Assembly: GCA_937944855.1 (NCBI GenBank)
Contig: CALFAY010000038.1
Span: forward strand, 104,694 to 168,693
Reading direction: 5' to 3'
DNA length: 64,000 nucleotides
DNA from: an uncultured Planctomycetota bacterium
GTDB taxonomy: Bacteria > Planctomycetota > Planctomycetia > Gemmatales > HRBIN36
The position numbers and the translations under genes are program-made. Within the stretch, counting starts at the first letter, position 1, and each line of letters begins with the position of its first letter. Under the pieces are notes generated by a model that worked only from the letters and a program-made list of their open reading frames with translations, had not been told where the DNA came from and made no database searches. This document shows positions 44,433 to 53,714 of this stretch, in pieces.

Positions 44433-46028
44433 GTGCGTCGCTTCCTGGTCCAGTTCGATGCTCGCCGCACGCCGCACTATTTCACCGACGTCCTCATCAT
44501 CGGCGGTGGTCTGGCCGGGCTGCGCGCCGCCCTCGAGATTCCCCAGTCTCTCGAAGTGCTGGTCGTGACCAAGGACCAGGTCGAACAGTCCAACAGCAGC
44601 TACGCCCAGGGCGGCATCGCCGGCGTGCTCGATCCGGAAGACCGCTTCGAGGACCACGTCGCCGACACCCTGCGGGCCGGGGATGGCTTGTGTAATCGGG
44701 AAGTGGTCGAGGCCGTCGTTCGGGAAGCGCCCCAGGAATTACAGAGGTTGATCGACTGGGGGACGCACTTCGACGTCGAGAACGGCCGACTGGCCCTGAC
44801 CCTGGAAGGCGGACATAGTCATCGTCGGGTGGTCCATGCCCTCGGCGACGCCACAGGCCAGGAGGTGATGCGGGTCATCATCGGCAAGGCCCGCTCCGCT
44901 CCGAATATCAGCCTCTGGGAAAACACCTTCACCCTCGACCTGTTGACCGACGAAGGCCGCTGCGTGGGTGCCGTCGTGCATCAGCAGGGTCGGGGACTGC
45001 TCATGGTCTGGGCCCGACAAACGATCCTGGCCAGCGGAGGAGCGGGCCATCTGTATCGAGAAACGACCAATCCTCCTGTGGCCACCGGCGACGGCATGGC
45101 GGCCGCCTGGCGGGCTGGCGCCCAGCTCCGCGACATGGAGTTCATGCAATTCCATCCCACGGTGCTGTACGTCGCCGGCTCATCGCGCTACCTGATCACG
45201 GAGGCGGTTCGCGGCGAGGGAGCCTATCTGCGGGACAAGAACGGCGTCCGCTTCATGCCGGAAGTCGATCCCCGAGCCGAATTGGCTCCGCGGGACGTGG
45301 TGGCGCGGGCCATCGTCCGCCGCATGGAGCAGACCCGCCACCCCAACGTCTATCTCGATCTGTCGCACCTCGATCCGGAGCGGGTCCGCAAGCGGTTTCC
45401 GGGGATCGCCCAGGTCTGCCGCAGCTTCGACCTGGACATCACGCGCGACCGCATTCCGGTTCGCCCGGGAGCGCACTACATGATCGGCGGCGTGACCGTG
45501 GACCTGCAAGGCCGAACTAGCTTGCCCGGTCTGTGGGCCGCCGGGGAAGTGACGTCGAGCGGGCTGCATGGAGCAAACCGGCTCGCTTCAAACAGTCTTC
45601 TGGAAGGCCTGGTGTATGGTGCGTGGTGCGGACGTGGTGCGGCAGCCGCCGCCGAGGACACGCCGCGGACCTGGACCGCTCGGCCAATGCGCTCGCAGTT
45701 CACGCCGGAATCGGGTATGTTGGATGTTGCCGATTTGCGGAACTCGCTTCAGAGCCTCCTCGGCCGCAAAGTCGGCATCATCCGCGACCGGGCCGGTCTC
45801 GAAGAAGCCATGCAGGACGTGGACTACTGGTGCCGGTATGTTCTGGACCACGAGTTCCGCGATCAGCGTGGCTGGGAATTGCAGAACCTGCTGACCGTGG
45901 CTCGCCTGCTGACCTGGGCCGCCCTCCAGCGGGAGGAATCCCGCGGCGTGCATTATCGGAGCGATTACCCGCAGCGGGACGACGCCCGCTGGCAAAGGCA
46001 CCTGACCGTTCCCTCGCGCGAGGACTGA
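44433..46028 (+). CDS. nadB: L-aspartate oxidase
   Basis: A 531-residue flavoprotein oxidising L-aspartate to iminoaspartate, the first step of NAD synthesis. The FAD motif is VLIIGGGLAGLRAALE; SYAQGGIAGVLDPED, HSHRRVVHALGDATGQEV, QFHPTVLYVAG, ITEAVRGEGAYLRD and GAHYMIGGVTVDLQGRTSLPGLWAAGEV follow in order. The C-terminal helical domain is of normal size. The start is a GTG at 44433 (MRRFLVQFD) with GGAG nine bases upstream; the track start is inside the previous gene. No nadA or nadC is in the window. It lies between a PPC gene and a DUF1501 gene, with 13- and 14-base gaps. Confidence 0.95.
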   Translation: MRRFLVQFDARRTPHYFTDVLIIGGGLAGLRAALEIPQSLEVLVVTKDQVEQSNSSYAQGGIAGVLDPEDRFEDHVADTLRAGDGLCNREVVEAVVREAPQELQRLIDWGTHFDVENGRLALTLEGGHSHRRVVHALGDATGQEVMRVIIGKARSAPNISLWENTFTLDLLTDEGRCVGAVVHQQGRGLLMVWARQTILASGGAGHLYRETTNPPVATGDGMAAAWRAGAQLRDMEFMQFHPTVLYVAGSSRYLITEAVRGEGAYLRDKNGVRFMPEVDPRAELAPRDVVARAIVRRMEQTRHPNVYLDLSHLDPERVRKRFPGIAQVCRSFDLDITRDRIPVRPGAHYMIGGVTVDLQGRTSLPGLWAAGEVTSSGLHGANRLASNSLLEGLVYGAWCGRGAAAAAEDTPRTWTARPMRSQFTPESGMLDVADLRNSLQSLLGRKVGIIRDRAGLEEAMQDVDYWCRYVLDHEFRDQRGWELQNLLTVARLLTWAALQREESRGVHYRSDYPQRDDARWQRHLTVPSRED

Positions 46029-46042
46029 GAAAGGATCCGTCC

Positions 46043-47488
46043 ATGACGATGAAGCCAACCTTGTGTTTGCCCCATCGTCTTGCCCGACCCATGGGCCGAC
46101 GGGAGTTTCTGCGGGCCGGTTCGCTGGGTCTGTTCGGCCTCGGCCTGCCCCACCTGCTGCAAGCCCGCAGTCGAGCCGCGTCCGTCTCTCAAGGCCACTC
46201 GCCAGCACGCAGCTTTGGCCGAGCCAGGGCCTGCATCATTCTGTTCATGTGGGGGGGACCGGCTCATCAGGACACCTGGGACATGAAGCCGGACGGCCCG
46301 GCCGAGTACCGCGGCGAGTTCCGGCCCATCCCGACGACCATCCCTGGGTATCAGATCTGCGAGCATCTGCCCCGGCTGGCTCGCAACGTGCATCGCTTGT
46401 GCGTCATTCGCTCCGTGACGCATCCCGACGTCAACCACACCACCGCCACCAGTTATCTGCTCACCGGCCGGGGCGTGCCCAACGTCGGAGCGCCGCTGAG
46501 CGAAGACTGGCCGAGCTACGGCGCGGTCCTGGCCCATCTGGGGCGCGGCAAAGGCCCCCTGCCCCCCTTCGTGACCATGATGCCGAAGGTTCCCGACGGC
46601 GCGCCGCGCTTCGTCGAGGAGTCGCACGGGCAAGGTGCGGGCTGGCTCGGACCGCTCTTCGAACCTTTCCGCATCGATGCCGACGCCAGCAAGCCCGAAT
46701 ATCGCGTCGCCGACTTCGATCTCCATGCCGAGGTGCCTCTGGAACGCACCCAGCGGCGCAAGGCCCTGCTGAAGCAGATCGAGGCTCAAACCCGTTCCCT
46801 GGAACGGCGGCTGCACGTCGAGGCGCTGGACAGCCACTACGAGCGGGCTTTTACCATGCTCTCTTCCCCCGAAGTCGCCCGGGCCTTCGATCTGTCCCAA
46901 GAGGACCTGCGGCTGCGGGAACGCTACGGCATGAACATCCACGGGCAAGCCGTCCTCCAGGCCCGCCGCTTGATCGAAGCCGGCGTCCCGCTGGTGACCG
47001 TCTTCTGGCAGAACGACGGCATCACCAACGTCAGCGTGTACTGGGACACGCACAACCGCAACTTCATCGACTTGAAGACGCGGCTGTGCCCCGTGACCGA
47101 TCAGGCCTTCACGGCCCTTCTGGACGATTTGGAACAGCGGGGTTTGCTCGACGAAACCCTGGTGATCTGGACGGGTGAGATGGGACGGACCCCGCGAGTC
47201 GGGCAGAGCGTCGTCGGCGGGGCCGGGGCGGGTCGCGACGGCCGGGACCACTGGCCGCACTGCTTCACCGCCGTCCTGGCAGGCGGCGGAATCCGCGAGG
47301 GGGTCATCTACGGCTCCAGCGACCGTTACGCCGCGTATCCGGCTTCCAACCCGGTGACCCCCGCGGACCTAGCCGCGACGGTCTATCACTGTCTCGGCGT
47401 CGATCCGCACATGCAGTTGTACGACCGGCTTAATCGTCCTCTGGCCCTGTGCGAAGGCTCGCCGATCAGCGCGATCCTCAAAGGCTGA
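46043..47488 (+). CDS. DUF1501 Tat-exported protein
   Basis: A 481-residue protein of the DUF1501 family, related to alkaline-phosphatase/sulfatase-fold proteins and abundant in planctomycetes. The N-terminus has a twin-arginine signal (GRREFLRAGSLGLFGLGLPHLL). FMWGGPAHQDTWDMKPDGPAEYRGEF, VTHPDVNHTTATSYLLTG, VIWTGEMGRTPRV and GRDHWPHCFTAVLAGGGI are the family blocks, with conserved Asp/His residues. The function is unknown; it is often paired with PSD1 cytochrome proteins, which are absent here. AAAGGA precedes the ATG. Confidence 0.92.
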   Translation: MTMKPTLCLPHRLARPMGRREFLRAGSLGLFGLGLPHLLQARSRAASVSQGHSPARSFGRARACIILFMWGGPAHQDTWDMKPDGPAEYRGEFRPIPTTIPGYQICEHLPRLARNVHRLCVIRSVTHPDVNHTTATSYLLTGRGVPNVGAPLSEDWPSYGAVLAHLGRGKGPLPPFVTMMPKVPDGAPRFVEESHGQGAGWLGPLFEPFRIDADASKPEYRVADFDLHAEVPLERTQRRKALLKQIEAQTRSLERRLHVEALDSHYERAFTMLSSPEVARAFDLSQEDLRLRERYGMNIHGQAVLQARRLIEAGVPLVTVFWQNDGITNVSVYWDTHNRNFIDLKTRLCPVTDQAFTALLDDLEQRGLLDETLVIWTGEMGRTPRVGQSVVGGAGAGRDGRDHWPHCFTAVLAGGGIREGVIYGSSDRYAAYPASNPVTPADLAATVYHCLGVDPHMQLYDRLNRPLALCEGSPISAILKG

Positions 47489-47503
47489 TCGACGCCTGCC
47501 ATC

Positions 47504-49078
47504 TCACGACCGCGTCCACTCGCCGTCAATGTACCGCCACAGACGGCCGGTCGGGTTCCTGTCCTGCAACTCCGGCGGCAGGCGGTGCGGCCGGACGTTG
47601 TCATAGCAGGCCAGCATGGCGAAGCGACGCAGCGAGGCGGGGATGCCCACGGCCGTGAAACCCGGATGTCCCGTGGCCGGATACGGTCCGCCGTGGTTCA
47701 TCGCCGGGCTGACGGCAACCCCGGTCGGCATCTTGTCGTTGAGCAGACGTCCGACTTTGCGACGCAACAGCGGCTCCAGACGGGCGTAGAGATCGTCGTC
47801 ACTGCCCTGCGTGTCGCTGTAGAAGCAGCCGGTAAGATTGCCTTCCAGTGCTTCTAGCACCGCGGCCAGTTCTTCTGCGTCCCGGCAGACGACGAACAGA
47901 CTCGAATTGCCGAACGCCTCGGTCTGCATCGCTTCGGCATGGGCAAGGAACTGCCTCCCGGAGGTGCGAAGCAGCGTATTGCGGTGACAGAACCCGGTGC
48001 CTCCGCCGGGCTGGCCTCCGGCGACGACCTCGGCCCCGGCCTTTTGCAGAACAGCGATGCCTTCCTGAAGGCTCTTGAGCACCCCCGCCCCCAGCAGCGT
48101 TCCCACGGGGGCTGCGTTAAAGCGGTTGGCAACCTCGGCGATGAACGCTTCCGTTTCCGGGCCTGCCAGCAGCAGTACCAGGCCGGGGTTGGTGCAAAAC
48201 TGCCCTGTGCCCAGCAAGCAGGAGCCGAGAAACTCTTCCGCCACTTTCGTCATCCGCTCCCGCAACGCTCCGGGAAGAACCACGACCGGATTGATGGAGC
48301 TGAGTTCGAGATAGATCGGCTTGCCGGCGCGGTCGGCAGCGGCTTTGAGGACCAGACCGGCAGTCCGGGAGCCGGTGTACGCTGTCGCTCCCAGCAGCGG
48401 ATGCGCTACCAGACGTTCGCCGTCGGCATGGCTGGTGCGATAAAGCAGCTGGACGGCGGCCGGAGGCAGACCGGCTTCCTTGACTGCCTCGAACGCTTCC
48501 TGAGCCAGCAGTCGCGTCGTTCCCGGGTGCGACGTATTGGCCTTGGCGATGACCGGACATCCGGCGGCGATGGCCGCCGCGAAGTCGCCCCCCGAGACGC
48601 TGTTGAACGCCAGCGGAAAATTGTTCGGGCCAAACACCGCCACCGGACCCAGGGGCCGATACATCGAGCGGATGTTGCGTGGCCGGTCGAGGGTCGGCAA
48701 AGCCCAGGAACCTTCCCGGGCAGCGGCAGCGGCCTGACGCAGCTGGTCCGTGGTCCGCGGCAATTCGGTCGAGTTCAGGCGCGGTTCGGCGGGTAGAGCG
48801 GTCTCCGCCTCGGCCATCGCCACGATCTCCGCGCGGCGTGCTTCGATCCGCTCGGCATAGCGTTCGAGAAACCGCGCCCGTGCCTCCGCGGGCAGTTGCA
48901 GCATTTCCCGGAACGCCTGGTCCGCCGCGTGCAGGGCGGCTTCGACTTCCGGCCAGGGGCTGATCGGATAGCGGTCAGGAATCGGCTCGGTGGTGCGAGG
49001 GTTGGTCGCGGTGAAGGTTTCCAGACCGGCGGACGCTCGCCACGCTCCGCCCAAAAGCACCGGATGGACCGAAGACAT
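47504..49078 (-). CDS. Aldehyde dehydrogenase, alpha-ketoglutarate-semialdehyde type
   Basis: A 524-residue NAD(P)-dependent aldehyde dehydrogenase. VFGPNNFPLAFNSVSGGDFAAAIAAGCPVIAKAN is the cofactor region, YLELSSINPVVVLPG carries the general-base Glu, and GTGQFCTNPGLVLL carries the catalytic Cys. These blocks resemble the ketoglutarate-semialdehyde dehydrogenases of pentose, glucarate and hydroxyproline pathways. No other gene of such a pathway is adjacent, so the substrate is inferred. ATG 49078 follows GAGGG; the track start at 49228 overlaps the neighbouring gene. It follows the DsbD-like gene by 34 bases. Confidence 0.9.
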   Translation of the reverse strand: MSSVHPVLLGGAWRASAGLETFTATNPRTTEPIPDRYPISPWPEVEAALHAADQAFREMLQLPAEARARFLERYAERIEARRAEIVAMAEAETALPAEPRLNSTELPRTTDQLRQAAAAAREGSWALPTLDRPRNIRSMYRPLGPVAVFGPNNFPLAFNSVSGGDFAAAIAAGCPVIAKANTSHPGTTRLLAQEAFEAVKEAGLPPAAVQLLYRTSHADGERLVAHPLLGATAYTGSRTAGLVLKAAADRAGKPIYLELSSINPVVVLPGALRERMTKVAEEFLGSCLLGTGQFCTNPGLVLLLAGPETEAFIAEVANRFNAAPVGTLLGAGVLKSLQEGIAVLQKAGAEVVAGGQPGGGTGFCHRNTLLRTSGRQFLAHAEAMQTEAFGNSSLFVVCRDAEELAAVLEALEGNLTGCFYSDTQGSDDDLYARLEPLLRRKVGRLLNDKMPTGVAVSPAMNHGGPYPATGHPGFTAVGIPASLRRFAMLACYDNVRPHRLPPELQDRNPTGRLWRYIDGEWTRS

Positions 49079-49112
49079 CGTCGCTGTCCCTCGAAGCTGA
49101 ACTGGCCTATGT

Positions 49113-51485
49113 TCACCGGCTCGCCAACTGGTTGCCCCGGCCCAGCGGCTGCCGGAGGAAACGGGCAAATGCCGCCTCGTCGTTGATCTTGCCCTCGCTG
49201 TAAATGCCCCGCACTGCCACGCGGCCATCCGAGAGCGGCTCCAGGATCACATACAAGGGCAACTGCTCCGTGCCGAACGCCTCGCGCTGGAACTCCAGAT
49301 TGACCTTCGCATCCGCCCGTTGCCGGGACACCCCCGAGCCGAGAGTTGCCAAGACCTGCGGCGGGTAGTACTTGTTTGGCACCTTGTCCGTGTACAGCTG
49401 CACCAGCTCGAATTGTCTCAGGGCCTGGTCGATGTCGTAGCGCGGAAAGACCGACTCCTCGTTGATCTTGCAATTGGTGCATGTCTCGCCGGTGAAATCA
49501 ACGAACACGAGCCGGCGATCCCGTCGAGCGCGCTCCAGGGCTGCCTGCAGATTGCCGGTCCACGGCAGGCGGGCTTCCGTCGGATCGGGCAGCAGGAACG
49601 AGTTGAGCCAGGCGTAGGTCGCTCCCGCGGGTTTCTGACGGGTTCCGTCCTCGCTCACCGAGAACAAGGCGGGAAGCAGGTAGAATCCCAACCCCAAGAA
49701 GGCACACGCCAGAATCAAACGGGGCACGCTGAGATGCTCGACCGGAGCATCGTGCGGCAGGCGGTAGAAGTTGAGCAGATACAGGGCAGTCAACAGGCAG
49801 ATGCCGATCCACAGCCCCAGTACGAGGTCGAAGGTCAACAACTGCGGAACTGGCGTCAGCACCAGCTCGCCCTGGCGGAGGAACTTGAAAGCGGCTGCCA
49901 GTTCCAGGAAACCCATCACCACCTTGACGCTGTTCATCCACGAGCCGCTCTTGGGCAGCTTCTTCAAGAGGCTCGGAAACAGAGCCAGGAGGAAAAACGG
50001 CGATGCGAACGTCACCGAGAACGCCAGTCCGCCGAAGAGCCGATGCCAAGTCGTCAGCGTGTGGTGCGCCGTGGTTCCGCCGAAAGCTCCGAGGAACGGT
50101 GCGACACAAGCGAAGCTGATGATCGTGAACGTCAACGCCATGAACACGGTGCCGGCCAGGCCGCCCTGCTCCTGCCGGGCCGAGGTGACGGCTGCCAGAT
50201 TAACGTGGCTCTTCGAGAAGATCAGGTACCCCAGCGCGGCCAGATCGAAAAGGACGAGGGCCCCCACGACGGTCTGCCACCACGGGGACGGCAGCCAGCT
50301 GTCCCGCGATTCGTAGGCGATGATGCCGAACAACACGCTGAAGAACAGCAGAAAAAACCCAAGTTGCCAGCGGGAAGACAACTCGATCTCGAACAGGCCG
50401 AACAGGCTCAGGGCGAAGAAGATGAACAGCACCCCGAGCAAGATGTTTGTCAAGGGGTTGACACTGGCGGCCCGCAGCGCCGACAGCAGAAGCATGGCGG
50501 CGATGGTCAGCACCAGGACAATCGTTCCCGAATACACCAGCGCCAGCGTAAGCGGACGATGGTTTTCTTTCTCCGCCTGCTTGAGGAAGAACGTCACGGT
50601 GATGGGAATCATCGGAAAGACGCACGGCGTCGCCAGCGAGACTAGGCCCCAGAAGATGCCGGCAAGGACGAACGGCCACAGGCCGTCGCCCTGCGACGCC
50701 GTCTCCGAAGTTGGCCGCACCAGACGGGCCAGAAGAGACTGGTAGAAGGCTTCCAGTTCCTGCGTGGTGGCCGGCATCTCCGCCCGGACGCCTTGGTTGG
50801 TCGGCTCCTCGATCTGGGCGACCGGCTGCTTCACGCTTAGCTGCGGATCAGGACCGCGAGTCGGAGGCAGCCGACCTTGCCCCTTCAATGCCGCTTCGAC
50901 TTCAGCTGCGTAATTCGGATCGACGGGGACGGAGTCCTCCAGGATCGTCAGCGGCGCAGTGAACGTGACCTCTTCCGGCGGCAGGCAGCCTTTGTCGTCG
51001 CAGACGAGGATATCGGCCTTGACCGTGATCTCGACCTTGCCCGGCCTGGCATCCGGCCGGACCACGAACGACCGGGTAAAAGTCGCCTCCTTGCGATATT
51101 CCATCTGGAACTTGTCGCCATGAGGGATGCGTTCCGCGGGCGGCTGGTTGAGCTTGCCCACCCAGACGACGCTGTCGCTGTTTCCGAACTCATGGAACGA
51201 ATTGGCGGCCGACGGGTTGACAGAGCCTTCCGGCTGTTCCGTCGGGTAGGTGTGATACCCCGCAGCGGGGATCAGAGTCATCTTGAAGGTCACGGTCTGG
51301 CCCCGCCTGGCCTCGGTCGGCTCGACGGCGGCGCGAACCTGCATCGCCTCCCAGAAGGGCGACTTCTTTTTGCCAGGCTTCGCACTGGGATTCGGATTGA
51401 ACAGGTCGTCGATCTGAGCGGCGGCCGGCGTAACGCTTGCCAGGGTCAGGGCAAAAACCGCTACCACCACGATCATTCGATCCAT
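49113..51485 (-). CDS. DsbD-like thiol:disulfide interchange protein
   Basis: A 790-residue membrane protein moving electrons from the cytosol to extracytoplasmic thiols. After a signal peptide (VVAVFALTLASVTPAAAQ) comes an N-terminal DsbC-like domain (about 45-195, with VCDDKGCLPPEEVTF). The DsbD membrane core of about eight TM segments follows, with the cysteine motifs ATPCVFPMIPITVTFF and ISFACVAPFLGAFGG. A C-terminal thioredoxin domain carries FTGETCTNCKINEESVF, that is CTNC instead of the CVAC of E. coli DsbD. The NHL-thioredoxin gene lies 36 bases upstream on the same strand, suggesting a shared redox pathway. Confidence 0.92.
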   Translation of the reverse strand: MDRMIVVVAVFALTLASVTPAAAQIDDLFNPNPSAKPGKKKSPFWEAMQVRAAVEPTEARRGQTVTFKMTLIPAAGYHTYPTEQPEGSVNPSAANSFHEFGNSDSVVWVGKLNQPPAERIPHGDKFQMEYRKEATFTRSFVVRPDARPGKVEITVKADILVCDDKGCLPPEEVTFTAPLTILEDSVPVDPNYAAEVEAALKGQGRLPPTRGPDPQLSVKQPVAQIEEPTNQGVRAEMPATTQELEAFYQSLLARLVRPTSETASQGDGLWPFVLAGIFWGLVSLATPCVFPMIPITVTFFLKQAEKENHRPLTLALVYSGTIVLVLTIAAMLLLSALRAASVNPLTNILLGVLFIFFALSLFGLFEIELSSRWQLGFFLLFFSVLFGIIAYESRDSWLPSPWWQTVVGALVLFDLAALGYLIFSKSHVNLAAVTSARQEQGGLAGTVFMALTFTIISFACVAPFLGAFGGTTAHHTLTTWHRLFGGLAFSVTFASPFFLLALFPSLLKKLPKSGSWMNSVKVVMGFLELAAAFKFLRQGELVLTPVPQLLTFDLVLGLWIGICLLTALYLLNFYRLPHDAPVEHLSVPRLILACAFLGLGFYLLPALFSVSEDGTRQKPAGATYAWLNSFLLPDPTEARLPWTGNLQAALERARRDRRLVFVDFTGETCTNCKINEESVFPRYDIDQALRQFELVQLYTDKVPNKYYPPQVLATLGSGVSRQRADAKVNLEFQREAFGTEQLPLYVILEPLSDGRVAVRGIYSEGKINDEAAFARFLRQPLGRGNQLASR

Positions 51486-51521
51486 GTCTCTCTCTCCGCT
51501 CCCGATCTGCTTTGCCTTCAG

Positions 51522-53612
51522 TCATTTGTCGGTCGAGAGCACCAGGGCCGCGCCCAGATTGTCCTTCCCCGGCTTGACGGGCATTTCCCAAACGTGGCTG
51601 CGCGGCTGACAGATGCCTTCGCTGCCCTCCTTGCAAACGTAGTACGCCAGGGACACCGTCATGGTTGTGGAATCGGCCAGCTTTTCGGCAGGTAGCCGGA
51701 CCTGCATCTCGGGTCCGGGATCGGCGATCGGTCCATATTGCTCGAAGCCCTTGTCACTTTGCACGAGGTAGTGGAACGGGGTCAGGATGTTGAGTTTGAA
51801 CCCCGGCGGCGGCACCACCCGCAGGGTCACCACGATCTCTCCTGCTTGGGGAAGCAGAGTCTCGCCGAGGCGCGACTTGCTGGCGTTGACGAAAACTGGC
51901 TTGTCCTCCAGGGTCGGCTGCGGCGGTTGCAACCCGGTGATATTCAGCGTGCGCATCGCCTTGGTTTTCAGGTCCACGATGCAAATGCGGTGATTGTTCG
52001 TGTCGGCGACGTAGAGCATGTCTGCGGCGACATGCAGCCCAGCCGGTTCGTCGAAGCGGGGCGGATCGTCGCTGCGGCCTGCGGTGCCGTCGCCCAGGAA
52101 GGTTCGGCATTCCAGCGTGTCGGGGTCGATGACCTTGATCTTGTTGTTGTAGGTGTCGGCGACATAGACTTTTCCGTCGTACCAGGCCACGCCGAGGCAA
52201 TGTTGCAGCCGGGCTTTCTCTCCGAAGCCGTCCACATCACCGAACTCGAACAGTCCCTCGCCGACCAGCGTCTTGACTGTGGGATCTGCCGGATTGAGGG
52301 AGACGGCACGGACGGCACTGACCTCGCTGTCGGCCACATAGACCCACTTGCCGTCAGTCGCCAGTCCGCTCGGTTGGGCAAACATGCTGCGTTCCCAGGT
52401 TCCCTTTAATCCCGCCTTGCCGTGGCTGACGCTGGGGAAGATGTTCTCCTGGCCGTTGCCCGCCCACGGCGTCAGGCGTTTGTCCTTGAAACTCAGCTTC
52501 CAAAGTTGATGATGCCCCGCCTGGGCGATGTACAGGTTGTCGCCCACCAGGAGGATGTCCCAGGGGCTGTTCATGCCTGTTGCCAGGGCCGGACCGCCGA
52601 CGCGGCGATCGCGCCCCTGTTCTCCCGTACCTGCGATGGTCGTGACCTTCTTGGCCTTGAGGTCGATGGCCCGGATGCGATGGTTCTTGCGGTCGGCGAC
52701 CAGCAGCGTCTCGCCGCGCAAGGCCATGCCTTGCGGGTCGTTAAACAGGGCTTTCTCAAACGAGCCGTCCTCGTACCCCGGTTCGCCTCGGCCCACGACG
52801 TCCAGCACCTGGCCGTCGAGGTCGGTGATGACGATGCGATGGTGCGAACTGTCGGCGATGAAAATGCGGTTGTTGGCCGGATCGGCGAAGACCTTGCCAG
52901 GGAAAGCCAAGGGCGACGTGCGACGTTCGCGGTACTTGTCGAGGTCGAAGCGGAGCGGCTCTTCGTTGAGCGTCTTCTTCTTGCGGTGCTCCTCGATGAG
53001 TCGTTCGATGATGCGGTCGAGCAGATCGTAGTGACCCTCGCCGGAGACGCTGCCAAGGTAGTAGCCCTCCGGGTCAATGAGCACCAGCGTCGGCCAGGCG
53101 TGAACATTGTAGGCCTCCCAGATGCGGTGGTTCGCGTCGTTGACGACGGGGTGCTCGATGTGATAGCGCAGGATGGCTTCGCGGATGTTCTTGGAGTCCT
53201 TCTCGCCGTCGAACTTGGCCGAGTGGACGCCGATCACCACCAACTGATTGGCGTATTTCTTCTCCAACTTGGCGAGGTCGGGCAGAACGTGGATGCAGTT
53301 GATGCAGCAGTAAGTCCAGAAGTCGAGCAGGACGATCTTACCCCGCAGGTCGCGGAGGCGGATCGGTCCGCCGCAGTTGAGCCACTCCACGCCGCCGTCC
53401 ATTTCGGGAGCCTTTTGCTTGCGTTCGTCCCTTTCTTCCATAGCGGCTGCGATGTTGGTGGAACGGGTCAGGTAAGCGGTCGGGTCGGCGTGGACCTGAC
53501 CGACGCGATAGATGGCATACCCACAGCCGAAGATGCCCAGGCCGGCCAGAACCAGTCCGACCCAGGTCCATCCGTTGTCGGTCCGAGGCGACCAACTTTT
53601 CGGTGCGCTCAT
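51522..53612 (-). CDS. Membrane-anchored thioredoxin with NHL repeats (NHLRC2-like)
   Basis: A 696-residue protein. An N-terminal membrane anchor (WVGLVLAGLGIFGCGYAIY) is followed by a thioredoxin-like domain (about 70-210) with the motif FWTYCCINCIHVLPDLAKLE, as in NHLRC2, and WPTLVLIDPEG as the cis-Pro region. An NHL beta-propeller follows (about 240-560), with repeats such as NNRIFIADSSHHRIVI, DRKNHRIRAI and VADTNNHRICIVDL. A C-terminal beta domain (about 590-690) ends it. It is probably periplasmic and supplied with electrons by the DsbD-like protein next door. GAGGAGG precedes ATG 53612. Confidence 0.92.
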   Translation of the reverse strand: MSAPKSWSPRTDNGWTWVGLVLAGLGIFGCGYAIYRVGQVHADPTAYLTRSTNIAAAMEERDERKQKAPEMDGGVEWLNCGGPIRLRDLRGKIVLLDFWTYCCINCIHVLPDLAKLEKKYANQLVVIGVHSAKFDGEKDSKNIREAILRYHIEHPVVNDANHRIWEAYNVHAWPTLVLIDPEGYYLGSVSGEGHYDLLDRIIERLIEEHRKKKTLNEEPLRFDLDKYRERRTSPLAFPGKVFADPANNRIFIADSSHHRIVITDLDGQVLDVVGRGEPGYEDGSFEKALFNDPQGMALRGETLLVADRKNHRIRAIDLKAKKVTTIAGTGEQGRDRRVGGPALATGMNSPWDILLVGDNLYIAQAGHHQLWKLSFKDKRLTPWAGNGQENIFPSVSHGKAGLKGTWERSMFAQPSGLATDGKWVYVADSEVSAVRAVSLNPADPTVKTLVGEGLFEFGDVDGFGEKARLQHCLGVAWYDGKVYVADTYNNKIKVIDPDTLECRTFLGDGTAGRSDDPPRFDEPAGLHVAADMLYVADTNNHRICIVDLKTKAMRTLNITGLQPPQPTLEDKPVFVNASKSRLGETLLPQAGEIVVTLRVVPPPGFKLNILTPFHYLVQSDKGFEQYGPIADPGPEMQVRLPAEKLADSTTMTVSLAYYVCKEGSEGICQPRSHVWEMPVKPGKDNLGAALVLSTDK

Positions 53613-53714
53613 GACAGTCCTCCTCGTTTCCGCGGGGAGTGGGCGCCTCGGGGGCATTGTACCGCGAGCCTGCGGCGGGAAAACCCTGTTCCCGGGTCGC
53701 AAAACCGCGGCTGG

